Source of the DNA: Chara braunii
Taxonomy: Eukaryota > Streptophyta > Charophyceae > Charales > Characeae
Direction: 5' to 3'
Assembly: GCA_003427395.1 (NCBI GenBank)
Contig: BFEA01000332.1
Span: 1,747,144-1,772,763 of the forward strand
Length of the DNA: 25,620 bases
Shown: positions 1 to 9,698 of the stretch, one piece after another
Layout of the letters: the number at the start of each line of letters is the position of its first letter
How positions within the stretch are numbered: position 1 is the first letter of the stretch
Program-made: the position numbers and the translations under genes
Notes under the pieces: generated by a model
Databases searched by the model: none
Seen by the model: only the letters and a program-made list of their open reading frames with translations
Told to the model about the DNA's origin: nothing

Positions 1-1000
1 CCGGTCGTCGTACGTTCGGGTTAGGCCCTCGGGCTTCCAAGGCTCTCTGGTTGCCGCGTCGCCAGCAATTTCCGCAGGGCGTGCGGGGCCAATATGGGGC
101 TATGGCCTTCCACGGGACAACTCTGAGTTGATGATACGGGAGAAGAAGACAGAAGGGAGGGAAATTAGTGGAGATAATGACAAAACCGGGGGAAATGAAG
201 AAGTGCGTGTGGTCCGAAGTGGGGAAATCAGAACACCGTGGATCGCTGGTTGTGGCACAGTGAAACTCCCTACGACACAGTCGATTCTCTGTTAGGCAGG
301 GGAACCTCTGTCGGAGGCACTCCTCAATCCACGGGGTGAAGTACTCTGGGTCGTACGACGAAGCTGAGCTCCCGGAGCGTGTCATTATGTCATCGTAGGG
401 CCGTGAAATTCCTAAGGGCGTGTCTTGGTAGGTTGTGATCACCGCATGTGAGGACGTGTAGGCCGCGCGAGTTGAATCGCACTTACACGTGTTCACACGG
501 GATGATTGCTTCGTCGTCGACGCAGGACTCGGATGGCCACATCCAATCAAGCATTATCCCCGCAGTCGTAGCCTTTTCATGCGTAGGTGGTTGTGAATCG
601 ACGCGCGTGGACGCGTGTAAGTGCGTAGATCAGATCGCACTTATGCGCGTCCCTGCAAGGCGTTCGCTGGTTTCTGGGCAAACAGCTACCCGATCATCTC
701 ATCACTCCATAATTTCTAAGCATGCAAGATGCAATAATCACAACAGCTCAATCAAGGGATAAACAAGAACGGAAACATTATTGATGACTACGCAAAATTC
801 CTACCCTACTCATAAGTGCATCAAGATGATAAGCAAAGGCAAAGATCAGGCGTAGGGAAAGCAAACGGACGCGACATCCATTCATGCAGCATAACACACA
901 ACATCAGAGATTGAAATTGCAAAAGCGAGTGTGAGCAAAAGAAAACCAAGCCAAGATTCTGAAGACAAAAACGGGCGAATCGCCCCGATCCGAAATCAAA

Positions 1001-1009
1001 ATTTATATA
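1001..1009 (-). promoter_or_regulatory. Candidate TATA box in the 3' LTR
   Basis: The minus strand reads TATATAAAT, and the same motif is kept in the other LTR at 10991-10999. In the element's direction it lies about 60 bases downstream of the GA/CT repeat, fitting a U3 promoter. The transcription start would be roughly 25-35 bases further, near 970; that is inference. Confidence 0.5.
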
Positions 1010-1066
1010 CACTAGCAGAGAGGGAGAAAAGACAAAAGAAATCGCAAATCCTCGTCCATCAACCTC

Positions 1067-1068
<2 letters not shown>

Positions 1069-1142
<74 letters not shown>
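1069..1142. repeat. (CT)37 microsatellite inside the left LTR
   Basis: A pure 74-base CT run, (GA)37 on the element's sense strand. The matching site in the right LTR (11059-11084) is a short interrupted CT-rich tract, so the run expanded in this copy only. Confidence 0.98.
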
Positions 1143-1145
<3 letters not shown>

Positions 1146-2203
1146 GCGGACAGTTCGTCGTCGCGCACCAACCCACGAAGTCGTCACCCCGCTTAGTCCT
1201 CCCGCACCCGTCAGGTTCGCCCGCGCCCACAGTCTGTCGTGGCCCGCGTCAACCCCTCGCGTTTGGCACCAGCTCGTTGGGTTGCCCGACTCCCACTTCA
1301 ACTCACCTCTTACTTCGCTTATGAGCCGACCCTTACTGATCGCGCTACCCCGAGCTTCCAACAGCTGGTTAAGAGAGCTAACTAATCGCGCAGCCGGAAT
1401 TCATAGTGTGCATGCATTCGCGAAGAACACGAAATTACAAGGACTTAGAAAGAAGATTAGAAAGGGAGCGTCTGCGTTTTGCATGACCGGGCCGCAGCGT
1501 GGGGGACTTTGCCTCTCTCCATGCATCGATCCGATCATGCAGCCCACGGGTGGGCTAAACATCACAAGACGAAGCGAAGGCGGGAAAAACGAAGCACAAG
1601 AAGAAAGATACAGTTACAATGGCGCCCGCCCGAAATTACAGTTACACACCCAATTAAAGGCGTCCACAAAATCAGAGTTCCGTTGCAGCCGCACTGAGAA
1701 GTGCGTAAGCAAAAAACGCTGCACGACAAAAGAGGATCCTAACCGCAAAATTCCTAAATTTTTAAATTCTTATCTTAATGCGGAAAAGCAAAGAGCACAA
1801 GCTCCGAAAAGGAAGTCCAAAATTTCGAGAGTCATTAGGGCTCGGCAAGATCTGAAGAAAAAAAATTCAAAAAGAAATTTAAAAAAGAACGAAGTAAAAT
1901 TCCCGCGCAATGCCCGCGCCTAAAAAGTCTGAGCCTGAAACAAAAAGAAGCGACGTCAACATTCATTAATCGCGTTATGACAGCGCGCCACTCACACATC
2001 CAATCAACCAATCGATCGTCCCAGGGCCCACCTGGGCCTACCAGCCATCCGAAAGGAACCGACGCAAAAAGACGAAGAAGCGAGGACACTGATGCAATTT
2101 CCCATCCATCCCAATCTCCCGTAATTGGCCCATCCTTCCCAGTTTATGACCCCTCACTGCTATCGCGCAGAAAATCGCGCGGTGCAGAAATCGGTTCGTC
2201 ACA

Positions 2204-2927
2204 TATGTGACGCCCAGGGGGTTCCAATATTAGCAAGCTCCTGCTTGCTTGTTGACATGTGTCGATCTCTCTAATCGATCGATATGTGGAGTTTTTCCTT
2301 TTTTGCCACTTACCGTATGAATGAGTGTGGACGTCGTCCAGTGTGGCAAACACAGCTCTAACTACTAATTCCTCAGGAAGGACCATTGACAATCCAAGGA
2401 GGGGATCACATGTGTCATCGCGGTGACACGCGCACCAATCATCCGATCACCAGTGTCCAGTGGGGAGAGGGAAGGGAAGACGGTACATGGGGGCATGGCG
2501 AGGGCGAGGGTTAATCGGGAGAGGGGGCAGGAAACTGTCCAACCTCGCCACCGTTTCTGAAAGTTCTTGATATCGAACGATCCGGTGGAAGCGGGGGAAG
2601 CGATTACCACTATGGGGGAGGGAAGCGAGGTAGTGTGGATACAGGGTGGTGAAGGTGCGGAAGGGGGCCGCGCGAAAATGGTCGTAGTTTTCGCATGCGG
2701 GGATAGTCCCTGTAATTATGCAGTAAACTTCGACCATATTGTGGCCTCGCCACGCGGCGCTTAGGAGAAGGATATGGAGGTAGAAGTCGGGGAGGGCGCA
2801 TCGGGTCGAGGGGTGGGGATGGATTGTGACAATAAGACGGGTGGCATAGAAGAAGCAAAAGGTGTCGAAGGGGAAGGGGTTGCGGAAGAAGACAATGCGG
2901 GTAGTAGCCTGGCGGAGGGTGAGATGG
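2204..2927. other. Noncoding tail between ORF3 and the 3' LTR
   Basis: No gene is supported here. It contains a 6-bp hairpin GCAAGC...GCTTGC at about 2232-2247 and plus-strand purine-rich stretches around 2460-2540 and 2600-2680. A 176-codon minus-strand open frame (2977-2447) overlaps the end of ORF3 and shows no motif I recognise; I treat it as chance. A polypurine tract would be expected on the minus strand right next to the LTR start at 2203, but I see none. Instead the LTR is followed by TA and TGTGACGCCC (2206-2215), which looks like an LTR terminus. Confidence 0.6.
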
Positions 2928-4474
2928 TCAAGGGGACGGCGGGATAACGACCGGGAACGAAGCCCGATGCCCCTCATCAGTACGGGCTCGAACTGGTGGA
3001 CGATCGAGGGTGGAGGGGGAGGGGGATCGGCTTCGTCGCCGCCTTATCGGTGCGGTCAAATTCTCGGCAGCTGGGTCCCCATCCTCGGGCTTGGGCGGCT
3101 CTGGATCTCGAGTCGGATCGTCGGCCACCTGCTGATTGGCTCCGCTGGTGAATTCCAGCTGTCGTTTTCCATCCACGATCTCTTCTCTCTTGCGTGCCGC
3201 CTCGGGGTCTTCCGCCTGTGCGCCCGCTTGCTCTCCTTCCTCTGCTGAGATCTCCCACTCCGAGTCCTCCAACTTTAACTCCTCCTCTTCGTCGTCTTGT
3301 TCTTCTTCCTCCTCCTCCTCACTTTGCTCCCCTTCGCTGTGCTCGCTGTAACTCCCCTCTCCGGGAGTTTCTTACTCGTCGTCCCCCTCCTCTTCTTCTT
3401 CTTCCTCAACCGCTATTGCCTCGTCTTCGGTGGCCGTTCGATCCCGAAAGTAGGCGGGATCGATGATCTCCCACGGGCTCAGATAGTCCCGCTGTGATGG
3501 CGGATTGTGGTCGTTTCCTGGCTCCTCCAGGCACGCTGACCACTGAAGATACGGCGTCAAGGTCCTTGTGAGGATGTGCGGGACTGGGCTCTCGTCACTT
3601 TGCGAGACGATCTCCAAGGGAAGATCGTCGGCCAGTTGCGCGAGTGGGACCGTAAGCTCTAGGACGATTGACTGGCGGTGACTGGGCCGCACCGATCCAA
3701 ACAGGAATCCGAGAAGATCGCCCTCCACGTCCGTTCTCCAGGCCTGGATAATCAGCCACTCCAAGTACTCGCTCCACTCGCGATGGTCTTCGTCCCTTGT
3801 CCACGTGATTCGTACCCCGACCAAGCACACCGAAAGCTCGACGAAGTGCTCGCGCCAAAGTCTCCACTGCCCAGGATCGAGAAGGGGGACTGCGAGCGGC
3901 TCCAAGCAAAAAGAGAGACGAGGGTGGAGACTAGATTGCCAGAAGGTGGGAAAGAAAGATGGGAGGGCAAAAGTAGAGAGTTGGAAGTGGTTCATCAGGG
4001 AGGCTGGAAGGGGATGAGTTATGGCAGCACCACCGCCGGCTCGTGCTGGAATGCTCGGATCCCTCCGAGCTCGACGTCGTCCGTGGGGAAAAGATTATCG
4101 ACTTGGCGCGTAAGAGATCGGTTCCACTCCGTGGCTAGTTGTTGTGCCCACTTCCTTAGTGACGTCCGGATGGCCGTATGCCGGAGCGCATTGACTGTGC
4201 TGATGTCGCCGCTGAAGCCGACGACCGTGGACATGTAGCTAATCCCTGGAGCTGATCGCCGATGGACAGCCACCGGTTCTGCGAGTACCACCGCCTGAGG
4301 ACTGCCCGCGAATCGGAACTCAGCCGCTGCATACACTCCCGAGGTGCAGAAGAACTGCGCCAGTCGTAGAAGATCCTGGTTGAGTCGTGGATGGCACACC
4401 TGTCGAATCGCCGAGATGTATCCCCGTGGCGTTAAGAGATAGTCGCTGAGGGCTCGCTCCGTGAGAAAGCTCAT
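2928..4474 (-). pseudogene. ORF3: extra acidic/SR-rich retrotransposon protein, frameshifted
   Basis: A sense-strand reading frame of about 515 codons lies between integrase and the 3' LTR. The first part (4474-4019) starts with an ATG overlapping the integrase stop. It carries hydrophobic/basic sequence such as RLNQDLLRLAQFFCTSGVYA. Coding signal moves to another frame by 3995-3372 (for example WSEYLEWLIIQAW and VPLLDPGQWRLWREHFVEL) and ends in a Glu-rich run. A TAA at 3374-3372 interrupts it; the same frame continues to 2928 with more Glu runs, DSEWEISAEE, and a basic RRRRSRSPSPS segment. No transmembrane segment or zinc motif is visible. I do not know the function. It recalls hypothetical proteins I associate with Chara braunii. 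An additional sense ORF downstream of integrase is known in some plant Ty3/gypsy lineages; an envelope role is not supported. Confidence 0.7.
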
Positions 4475-5982
4475 GGCGATGGTGGCGGGGACGGAGGCTG
4501 GAAAAAGGTTGAAGATGCAGGGGAGGAAGAAGGGGATGGAGAATCGTTGTCTTCTTCCGTGGCGAAGGAAGAGGATAACGGTGTCGGCGACGGGGAGGAA
4601 GGGAGGGGACGCAGGTAAGACACATGGCGAACGATCGGTCTCGCCGATCGGCTTCCAGAGACCTCCGCCGCGAGCCGCACGGTGTTCACTCCGTTCGGTC
4701 CAAGCTCGATCACGCGGAATCGCCCGAAGAATCGTGGCGCTAGCTTACCCTGACGAGCACATTTCCTCACCTGCACGATGTCCCCTAATTTGTACTTGGG
4801 CCGTGGACCTGCGTTCCCGTTCCGAGCCTCGTAGCTCCGGACCTGTCGGTCATGGGCCAACTCGGTCATTTTCTGGCGCTTTCGGGCTAGCCTGGGGAGG
4901 TACCGTTCCATTAGCTCTAAGGGCCGCTTGGCCTTGTCCCGAACCGTGGCCCTTGTGAGCCGTCGGTTCAGCGTTCATTCATCGGGGAGGCTTGGTATCG
5001 AAACGCAAGCGACACTATTGGTTCTTAATTGGAAGGGGCTTCGACCCGTTGATTCGTGGGGCGTTCCGCTATGGACCGCCAAGATGCGATCTACGATATC
5101 GGGTCAGGGCCTCGGATCTCGAGCCGCGATGTTTCGTCGTAGCGTTGTCTTTATCACCCTATTGGCGTTTTCTACTAGCCCGTTGGATTGCGACATGTGG
5201 GGCGTGGTATTCCGCACAGCGACGCCGTGTATGACCAGATTCCTCAACACTTCCCCTCTGAATTCCGCCCTGTTATCGGTCAGGATCTCTTCTGTGTCCT
5301 AATGCATCCCGAGAAAACGGTTAACATACCGCGCGATTTCGGTCGCTTGCCGCGTGCGACATGGGTAGGCCTCGATCCATTTCGAAAAATGGTCAACAAA
5401 TACCAACAGGACTGAATATTCACAGCTGTTAGGACCAGGAGGTACCATAATATTTGTAGTATCCATGCTTACCCTTTGAAAAGGTCGTTCAACTATCGTT
5501 GGTGCTATCGATCTTGGCGGCTGGATCGACGCCTTGTCAGCAGCACAGACTTGGCAGTTCGCGACGATGAATTTCACATCGTCACGAATATTGGACCAAT
5601 ACCACTCATTTTTATCAATTGCCGACTCCGTAATCCGTACTGCAAAATGGGCAGCCGTTTCTTTGTGTGTGGTCTTTACCCAGTCATACCTCATGAACGG
5701 GTGCGGAACTACCATCCAAATCCCACTACCATCCGTTTTCCGTTTCTCCAATCGACCCTCATTCCAGCGATAATCCCGCGCCCTTTCATTGACCCTCCTC
5801 CGATCTTCCTTGGTGAAGTCCTGGAGGGGGTGACCTACTAGAGTAGCAATCAAAGTGATATACCTCGGCCCTTCTAAACTTCTGGGTCCTTTCCAACCCT
5901 TCTGACGTGACATCCAAAAAGCGAGCCTCGGTCGGGATCTTGTCAACCCAACACAAGGTGCACAGTCACGACTTACTGCCAT
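4471..5982 (-). pseudogene. Integrase (Pol C-terminal part) with three in-frame stops
   Basis: It would insert element cDNA into chromosomes. One minus-strand frame runs throughout. An N-terminal HHCC zinc module appears around HKETAAHF and NCQVC. The DDE core follows: first Asp in VSMDTTN (codon 5463-5461), second in LTDNRAEF (5277-5275), and Glu in SNGLVEN (5172-5170), with 34 residues between the last two, close to the usual 35. A GPY/F-type C-terminal module follows (KLGDIVQVR ... APRFFGRFRVIELGPNGVN ... VRHVSYLRPL), then a Ser/Pro-rich tail. No chromodomain is visible after it. Stops lie at 5301-5299 (TAG), 5106-5104 (TGA) and 4977-4975 (TGA). The ATG at 5982 is probably not the native boundary, because integrase is normally part of Pol. 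Confidence 0.92.
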
Positions 5983-6214
5983 TTATGTATTGGATGCACG
6001 CGCCATGGGCTCGTGCGACACACTGTCGACAATCTACCCAATCAATATAGCCTTCCCCGTTATGACGCATAGAGACCGAATATACGCGAGAGATCGCATC
6101 GCAAAAATAACAAAATTTATCAGGCAGGGAAAGAAGAGATGAGGAGGAGAGGGGAGAAAGAGGGGTTATGGGATTACCTCCGTCACCCATTGCCACCGGT
6201 CTGCTTCTTGCCAC
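5951..6214 (-). pseudogene. PHD-finger-like zinc motif between RNase H and integrase
   Basis: A third minus-strand frame links RNase H and integrase. After a Ser/Leu/Pro-rich linker it shows CYFC (6112-6101), then 23 residues including GYIDWVD, then CRQC (6031-6020), four residues, His (6007-6005), two residues and Cys (5998-5996). In the same frame, beyond a TGA at 5968-5966, is CTLC (5962-5951). Together these give a C4-H-C3 ligand series with PHD spacing. The stop sits two positions before the last Cys pair, where PHD fingers usually have tryptophan. PHD fingers read histone tails, so a role in chromatin targeting of integration is possible, but that is inference. The segment is out of frame with both neighbours, so at least two indels flank it. 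Confidence 0.6.
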
Positions 6215-6257
6215 GTGGGAGAACTGCCACTTGTCCGTACTTAGGCCCTTTCGCCAG

Positions 6258-8208
6258 TTATGACTCCTTCCACGGAGTGATTTCCTCGCCCTTAGGTACT
6301 TTAGCGGGTCGATGCAGACGTGTTAGTCCGTCCACGTTGTCGTGCTTCTCTGTCTTTCGATGGATGATGTCGAAGTCGTATTCTTGTAGGCGCACCGCCC
6401 AACGTCCAATCATGCCCGTGTAATTAGTGAGCCTCTTCAAAGCCAGTAGGGGCTCATGATCCGTCACAAGGCGGAACTTCTATCCGTAAAGGTACGGATG
6501 GAAGTGCTGGATTCCCCAGACTACTGCATAGCATTCACCTTGAGGTGATGAGTCATTCCTCCGTTCATCTGGCATTGTTCGTGATGCGTACTCGATGACG
6601 TGTTCACGACCATCGTTCCCCTTCTGCGCTAGGATGGCGGAGATCGCTTCGGGTTGCCAGTCCGTTATAAGAATAAATTGCTTGGTAGGGTCCGGCCGGA
6701 TCAAAATTGGTGCGGTGGCCAGGGCCTCCTTGAGTGAGTCAAAGGCTTGCTCGCACTCACAGTCCCACTGCAGAGGCTGGTTCTTCCGAAGCAGGTTCGT
6801 GAGAGGCCAAGCAATCACTGCAAAACCTTTGATAAAACGGCGGTAGTACGATGCTAGGCCTAAGAAGGCTCGAACCTGCGTCAGCGACGTGGGAACTGGG
6901 GCTTCTTTTACGGCCACAACTTTCCTCGAGTCCGGCCGCAGCCCTCCACGTGTCACTACGTATCCCAAGAACGAAATTTCCGAGAGGAAAAATTTGCTCT
7001 TCTCGAGTGCAATCTTGAATCCAACGTCTCTCAAAGCGCCTAATGTCCACTCAATGTGTTGCGCATGGTCGTGATAGGTCTCCGAATAAACCAGGATGTC
7101 GTCCATGTACACGATGACGCAGAAGTTAATCATCCCCTGCGTTAATCGTGTCTTGTTGACGAAGTTCTGGAACGTCACGTTCATGGCCCGCTGAAACGTG
7201 GCAGGCGCGTTGCAAATTCCCATTGGACATCGAACCCACTGCCACGTGCCTTCGAACAACACGAAGGCCGTCTTTTGACCGATCTTCCTCCTTAACCAGG
7301 ATGTGATGGAAGCCATGCGGAATATCAAACTTACTGAAATAATTAACACATCCAATCGCACCCAGCAAATCATCAATCCGGGGGAGGGGATACACATCTT
7401 TAATCGTGATGTCATTCAGTTTGCAATAATCGATGCATATGCGGATCGATCCGTTCTTCTTCGGTACTAATACTACTGGGAATGACCATGGTCCAGTGGC
7501 AGGTTCGATCCAACTGCTTGCTTCGAATTCCCGAATCCTTTCGAGAGCCTTCTTCCGTTCTACCAGGGAGTACCGGTAGGGCTTGCAGTGAATCGGGGAA
7601 TGATTCCTCGTTTGAATTTCGTGTTGTATGACCAACGACAAACCGATGTCAGTGTCCGTTACGCTAATCGTTCCCTGATATTCCGTCAAAATGTCCGCAA
7701 TCAAATGATGAATCTCATCAGGTACGTACTGTGGAACGTGCAATTCATAAGACTGATCCCAGATCCGTACGTCGATCTGCTTCGTGCGCGTTTGTTTCGC
7801 TGCCTCGGGTAGTGGTGCGGAGATAAACGAATGGTCTGATTGCCCGGAGAACACTGTGGCCATCATTTGGGCGTCTTCCTCCCGGATGGCCACGTGTCCT
7901 TCCGGGGTGATTCCATCGCAGATGTCTTGCCATGGTACGGGTTTAGTCGCGATCTTAATTCCGAGCTCGTTTGATTCTGCCTCGAGACGCTCAGGGGGTT
8001 CCAAAGAACTGGCCTCCGCCCCCAGGCGTAGCAATCGTACTTCTTTTGTGGGTGACAACAGGGATTGTGGTAGGCCCGTGATGTCGCAAAAAAATCTCTT
8101 GTCATTGTATCGTGTGAAAAGAGGGGCCGTTCCTTCGTACAGGGTCCGAGGGGGTTCCGAAGAATCGGCCATCCTCGAGATCTGTACGAGGGGTTCACCC
8201 AAAATCAT
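6258..8208 (-). pseudogene. Reverse transcriptase and RNase H, one frameshift and one stop
   Basis: This part of Pol copies element RNA into DNA and degrades the RNA. It begins with an ATG (8208-8206) overlapping the Gag stop. About 190 residues of linker precede the RT fingers, including PVVLVPKKNGSIRICIDYCKLN and YPLPRIDDLL. Coding shifts frame at a four-A run (plus-strand T run 7273-7276), consistent with one added base. The next frame holds GTWQWVRCPMGICNAPATFQ, the catalytic YMDD (7109-7098), LGLASYYRRFI and RNase H residues: Asp in ILITDW, Glu in GECYAVVWG and Asp in VTDHEPL. A TAG at 6482-6480 interrupts RNase H just after HPYLYG, and the frame resumes with no shift until a TAA at 6260-6258. 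Confidence 0.95.
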
Positions 8209-9545
8209 TGCCTGGGTCCTTTGTATATTCCTATAATTAGATGCATCGTTCTCACGATCGTTCTGGGCGGCGGGTAATAAATGCGCTGTCGTGCTAGTTT
8301 CATAATTTTCGGATAATTTTCGTCACCGCTATCCGCATCCTTCGATGATGGCTCATTGCCTACGGAGTTTTCCCAAGCGATCATACGAAGGGTTTCCGCT
8401 ATCATCGGAGAAACTCGCGAGACTGCGTTGATGGTAGTACGAAGAGTCAGTCTCATAGGTACAACATAGGGTTTTCCTCCCGTATTTCGGAGGATAATCG
8501 ATTGTCGCTCAAAGTCCAGATTTGCTCGCAACGCCACAAGAGCGGGAAGGCCGAAAAGGACATCGTAGGTGTTGACGTCTAATACCACGACATCTCCCAA
8601 CGCATGCACCTTTCCCAATCGAAAAGCGACGTTGGTCATTCGTCCCACTGTTTTGATCTTTTCTTCCTCCGCTGAAACAAACTGCTCCTTTTCGCTTTCC
8701 TGGATTAGGTTAATTAGTGTTTTGGTCAGTTCAAAAATAGCAGTGGACTCATTTGACCTTACAGGGTTCTCAACTGGTGGCGGGGGTGCCGTCATTACTG
8801 GTGCTGGCATCACAGGAACAGGGACACTCGTGATCACACTCTGGGCCGGTCGTTTAGGGGCGATCTGTTCCAGATAGGTGACTGGGGCAGACACAAATCC
8901 CATGTTCTCGAACTTGTTTTGCAACGCAGCCAGCTCAACTTTTGCCCTTGCAAGTTCGGACGAGTCTCCCTCCTTGGGATAGTCTTCTCCTTCTAGGAAA
9001 CTTGTCGCAAACTTTCGTTCCATCTCCTCTGCAGCGACCATAATCTTTTGCATCGTATGATTGATGGGGGAGAACTGTTTTTTCAACTTTGCCCTTATCG
9101 TTCGGCTACGAAGTCCATCGATAAACAAATCTCTCCCGACTTGCTCGCCCTGTTCAGTTTTCACAAACATTCGGTAGAATCGGTTTCGATATTCCGCAAT
9201 AGATTCGAGAGGTTTTTGCACCCGGTCTTTGATCATGAAGAGTGCTTGCTCTGGATGGACATAGTCGAATCGATTTAAAAAGTCTCGCTCGAAAGTCAGA
9301 AGATCCACCCATACATAGAAACTAAACCAATGATGAGCATCTCCTCCTAATCGGGCGGGAATATTCACCTGAGCTTCGTTATCATCATACTGCTGTGCCC
9401 GAAGCATGGCCAACCATGCTCCTACGAGATGATGTGCAAGGTCGAACAGATAGACATCAGGTGGCGTCATGGGAGCCCCTGCTTGTGGGGCGGGTTGATT
9501 AGGATTTTGTTGTTGATTCTGCTGCGGATTCGGATTAGCGTTCAT
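8205..9545 (-). CDS. Gag fused to a protease remnant (446 aa)
   Basis: This open frame encodes the capsid-like structural protein. Residues 1-30 are Gln/Asn/Pro-rich. Residues about 35-160 match the plant retrotransposon Gag fold (WFSFYVWVDLLTFERDFLNRF; SIAEYRNRFYRMF). Residues 170-225 are charged and probably helical, and 240-265 are Pro/Val-rich. Residues about 300-370 resemble the C-terminal half of a retropepsin (VVVLDVNTYDVLFGLPAL ... LDFERQSIILRN). No CCHC zinc knuckle and no D-[ST]-G catalytic triplet are present, although both are usual between these parts, so an in-frame internal deletion is likely. The start at 9545 lies about 140 bases after the primer-binding site. Its TGA stop overlaps the next ATG as ATGA (8208-8205). 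It is open, but the product is probably not functional. Confidence 0.85.
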   Translation of the reverse strand: MNANPNPQQNQQQNPNQPAPQAGAPMTPPDVYLFDLAHHLVGAWLAMLRAQQYDDNEAQVNIPARLGGDAHHWFSFYVWVDLLTFERDFLNRFDYVHPEQALFMIKDRVQKPLESIAEYRNRFYRMFVKTEQGEQVGRDLFIDGLRSRTIRAKLKKQFSPINHTMQKIMVAAEEMERKFATSFLEGEDYPKEGDSSELARAKVELAALQNKFENMGFVSAPVTYLEQIAPKRPAQSVITSVPVPVMPAPVMTAPPPPVENPVRSNESTAIFELTKTLINLIQESEKEQFVSAEEEKIKTVGRMTNVAFRLGKVHALGDVVVLDVNTYDVLFGLPALVALRANLDFERQSIILRNTGGKPYVVPMRLTLRTTINAVSRVSPMIAETLRMIAWENSVGNEPSSKDADSGDENYPKIMKLARQRIYYPPPRTIVRTMHLIIGIYKGPRQ

Positions 9546-9686
9546 GTTGGTTGCCCGTCGATTAGCCGATTTACTTCGGGTGATGACGGGGTCGCGTCTA
9601 TGCGCGTTCCGGGGTCGAGGTCGCCCTCGGTTAGCCTGATCGCTTAATTATCGTGCTGTTAGTCCTATAACCCGGCCACGTGTCGG
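9546..9686 (-). other. Retrotransposon 5' leader between primer-binding site and Gag
   Basis: This is about 140 bases of untranslated leader. It would be expected to hold packaging/dimerisation signals, but I recognise no specific motif. Confidence 0.5.
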
Positions 9687-9698
9687 GCTCCGATACCA
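9687..9698 (-). promoter_or_regulatory. Primer-binding site for initiator tRNA-Met
   Basis: The minus strand reads TGGTATCGGAGC, one base from the common plant retrotransposon primer site TGGTATCAGAGC, which pairs with the 3' end of initiator tRNA-Met. It lies against the inner LTR edge, as required. The last ~12 bases of the LTR appear to be missing at this junction: compare the LTR start at 14601. Confidence 0.88.

Larger units (their letters stand above)
1..2203 (-). repeat. 3' LTR of the retrotransposon (truncated by window edge)
   Basis: This repeat aligns along its whole length with the right LTR. It ends CGGTTCGTCACA at 2203, and the right LTR ends the same way at 12105. Differences include a (CT)37 run at 1069-1142 found only here in that length, an extra stretch near 530-560 and an A-rich insertion near 1855-1890. 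By-eye divergence over the first ~490 bases is about 5-6%, which suggests an old insertion. Plus-strand open frames across this block, including one running through the CT repeat, are translations of LTR and microsatellite sequence and not genes. Confidence 0.93.

Noticed and set aside
931-1923. 330-codon plus-strand open frame with a long Ser-Leu run
   Set aside because: It is antisense to the retrotransposon and lies inside the LTR; the Ser-Leu run is just the translated CT microsatellite.
2447-2977. 176-codon minus-strand open frame after ORF3
   Set aside because: It overlaps the end of ORF3 in another frame and shows no motif; low-complexity GC-rich DNA explains its length.
3678-4238. 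186-codon plus-strand open frame
   Set aside because: Antisense shadow of ORF3, whose minus-strand frames read as ordered protein.
5476-5841. 121-codon plus-strand open frame
   Set aside because: Antisense to the integrase zinc module and core, which carry clear family motifs.
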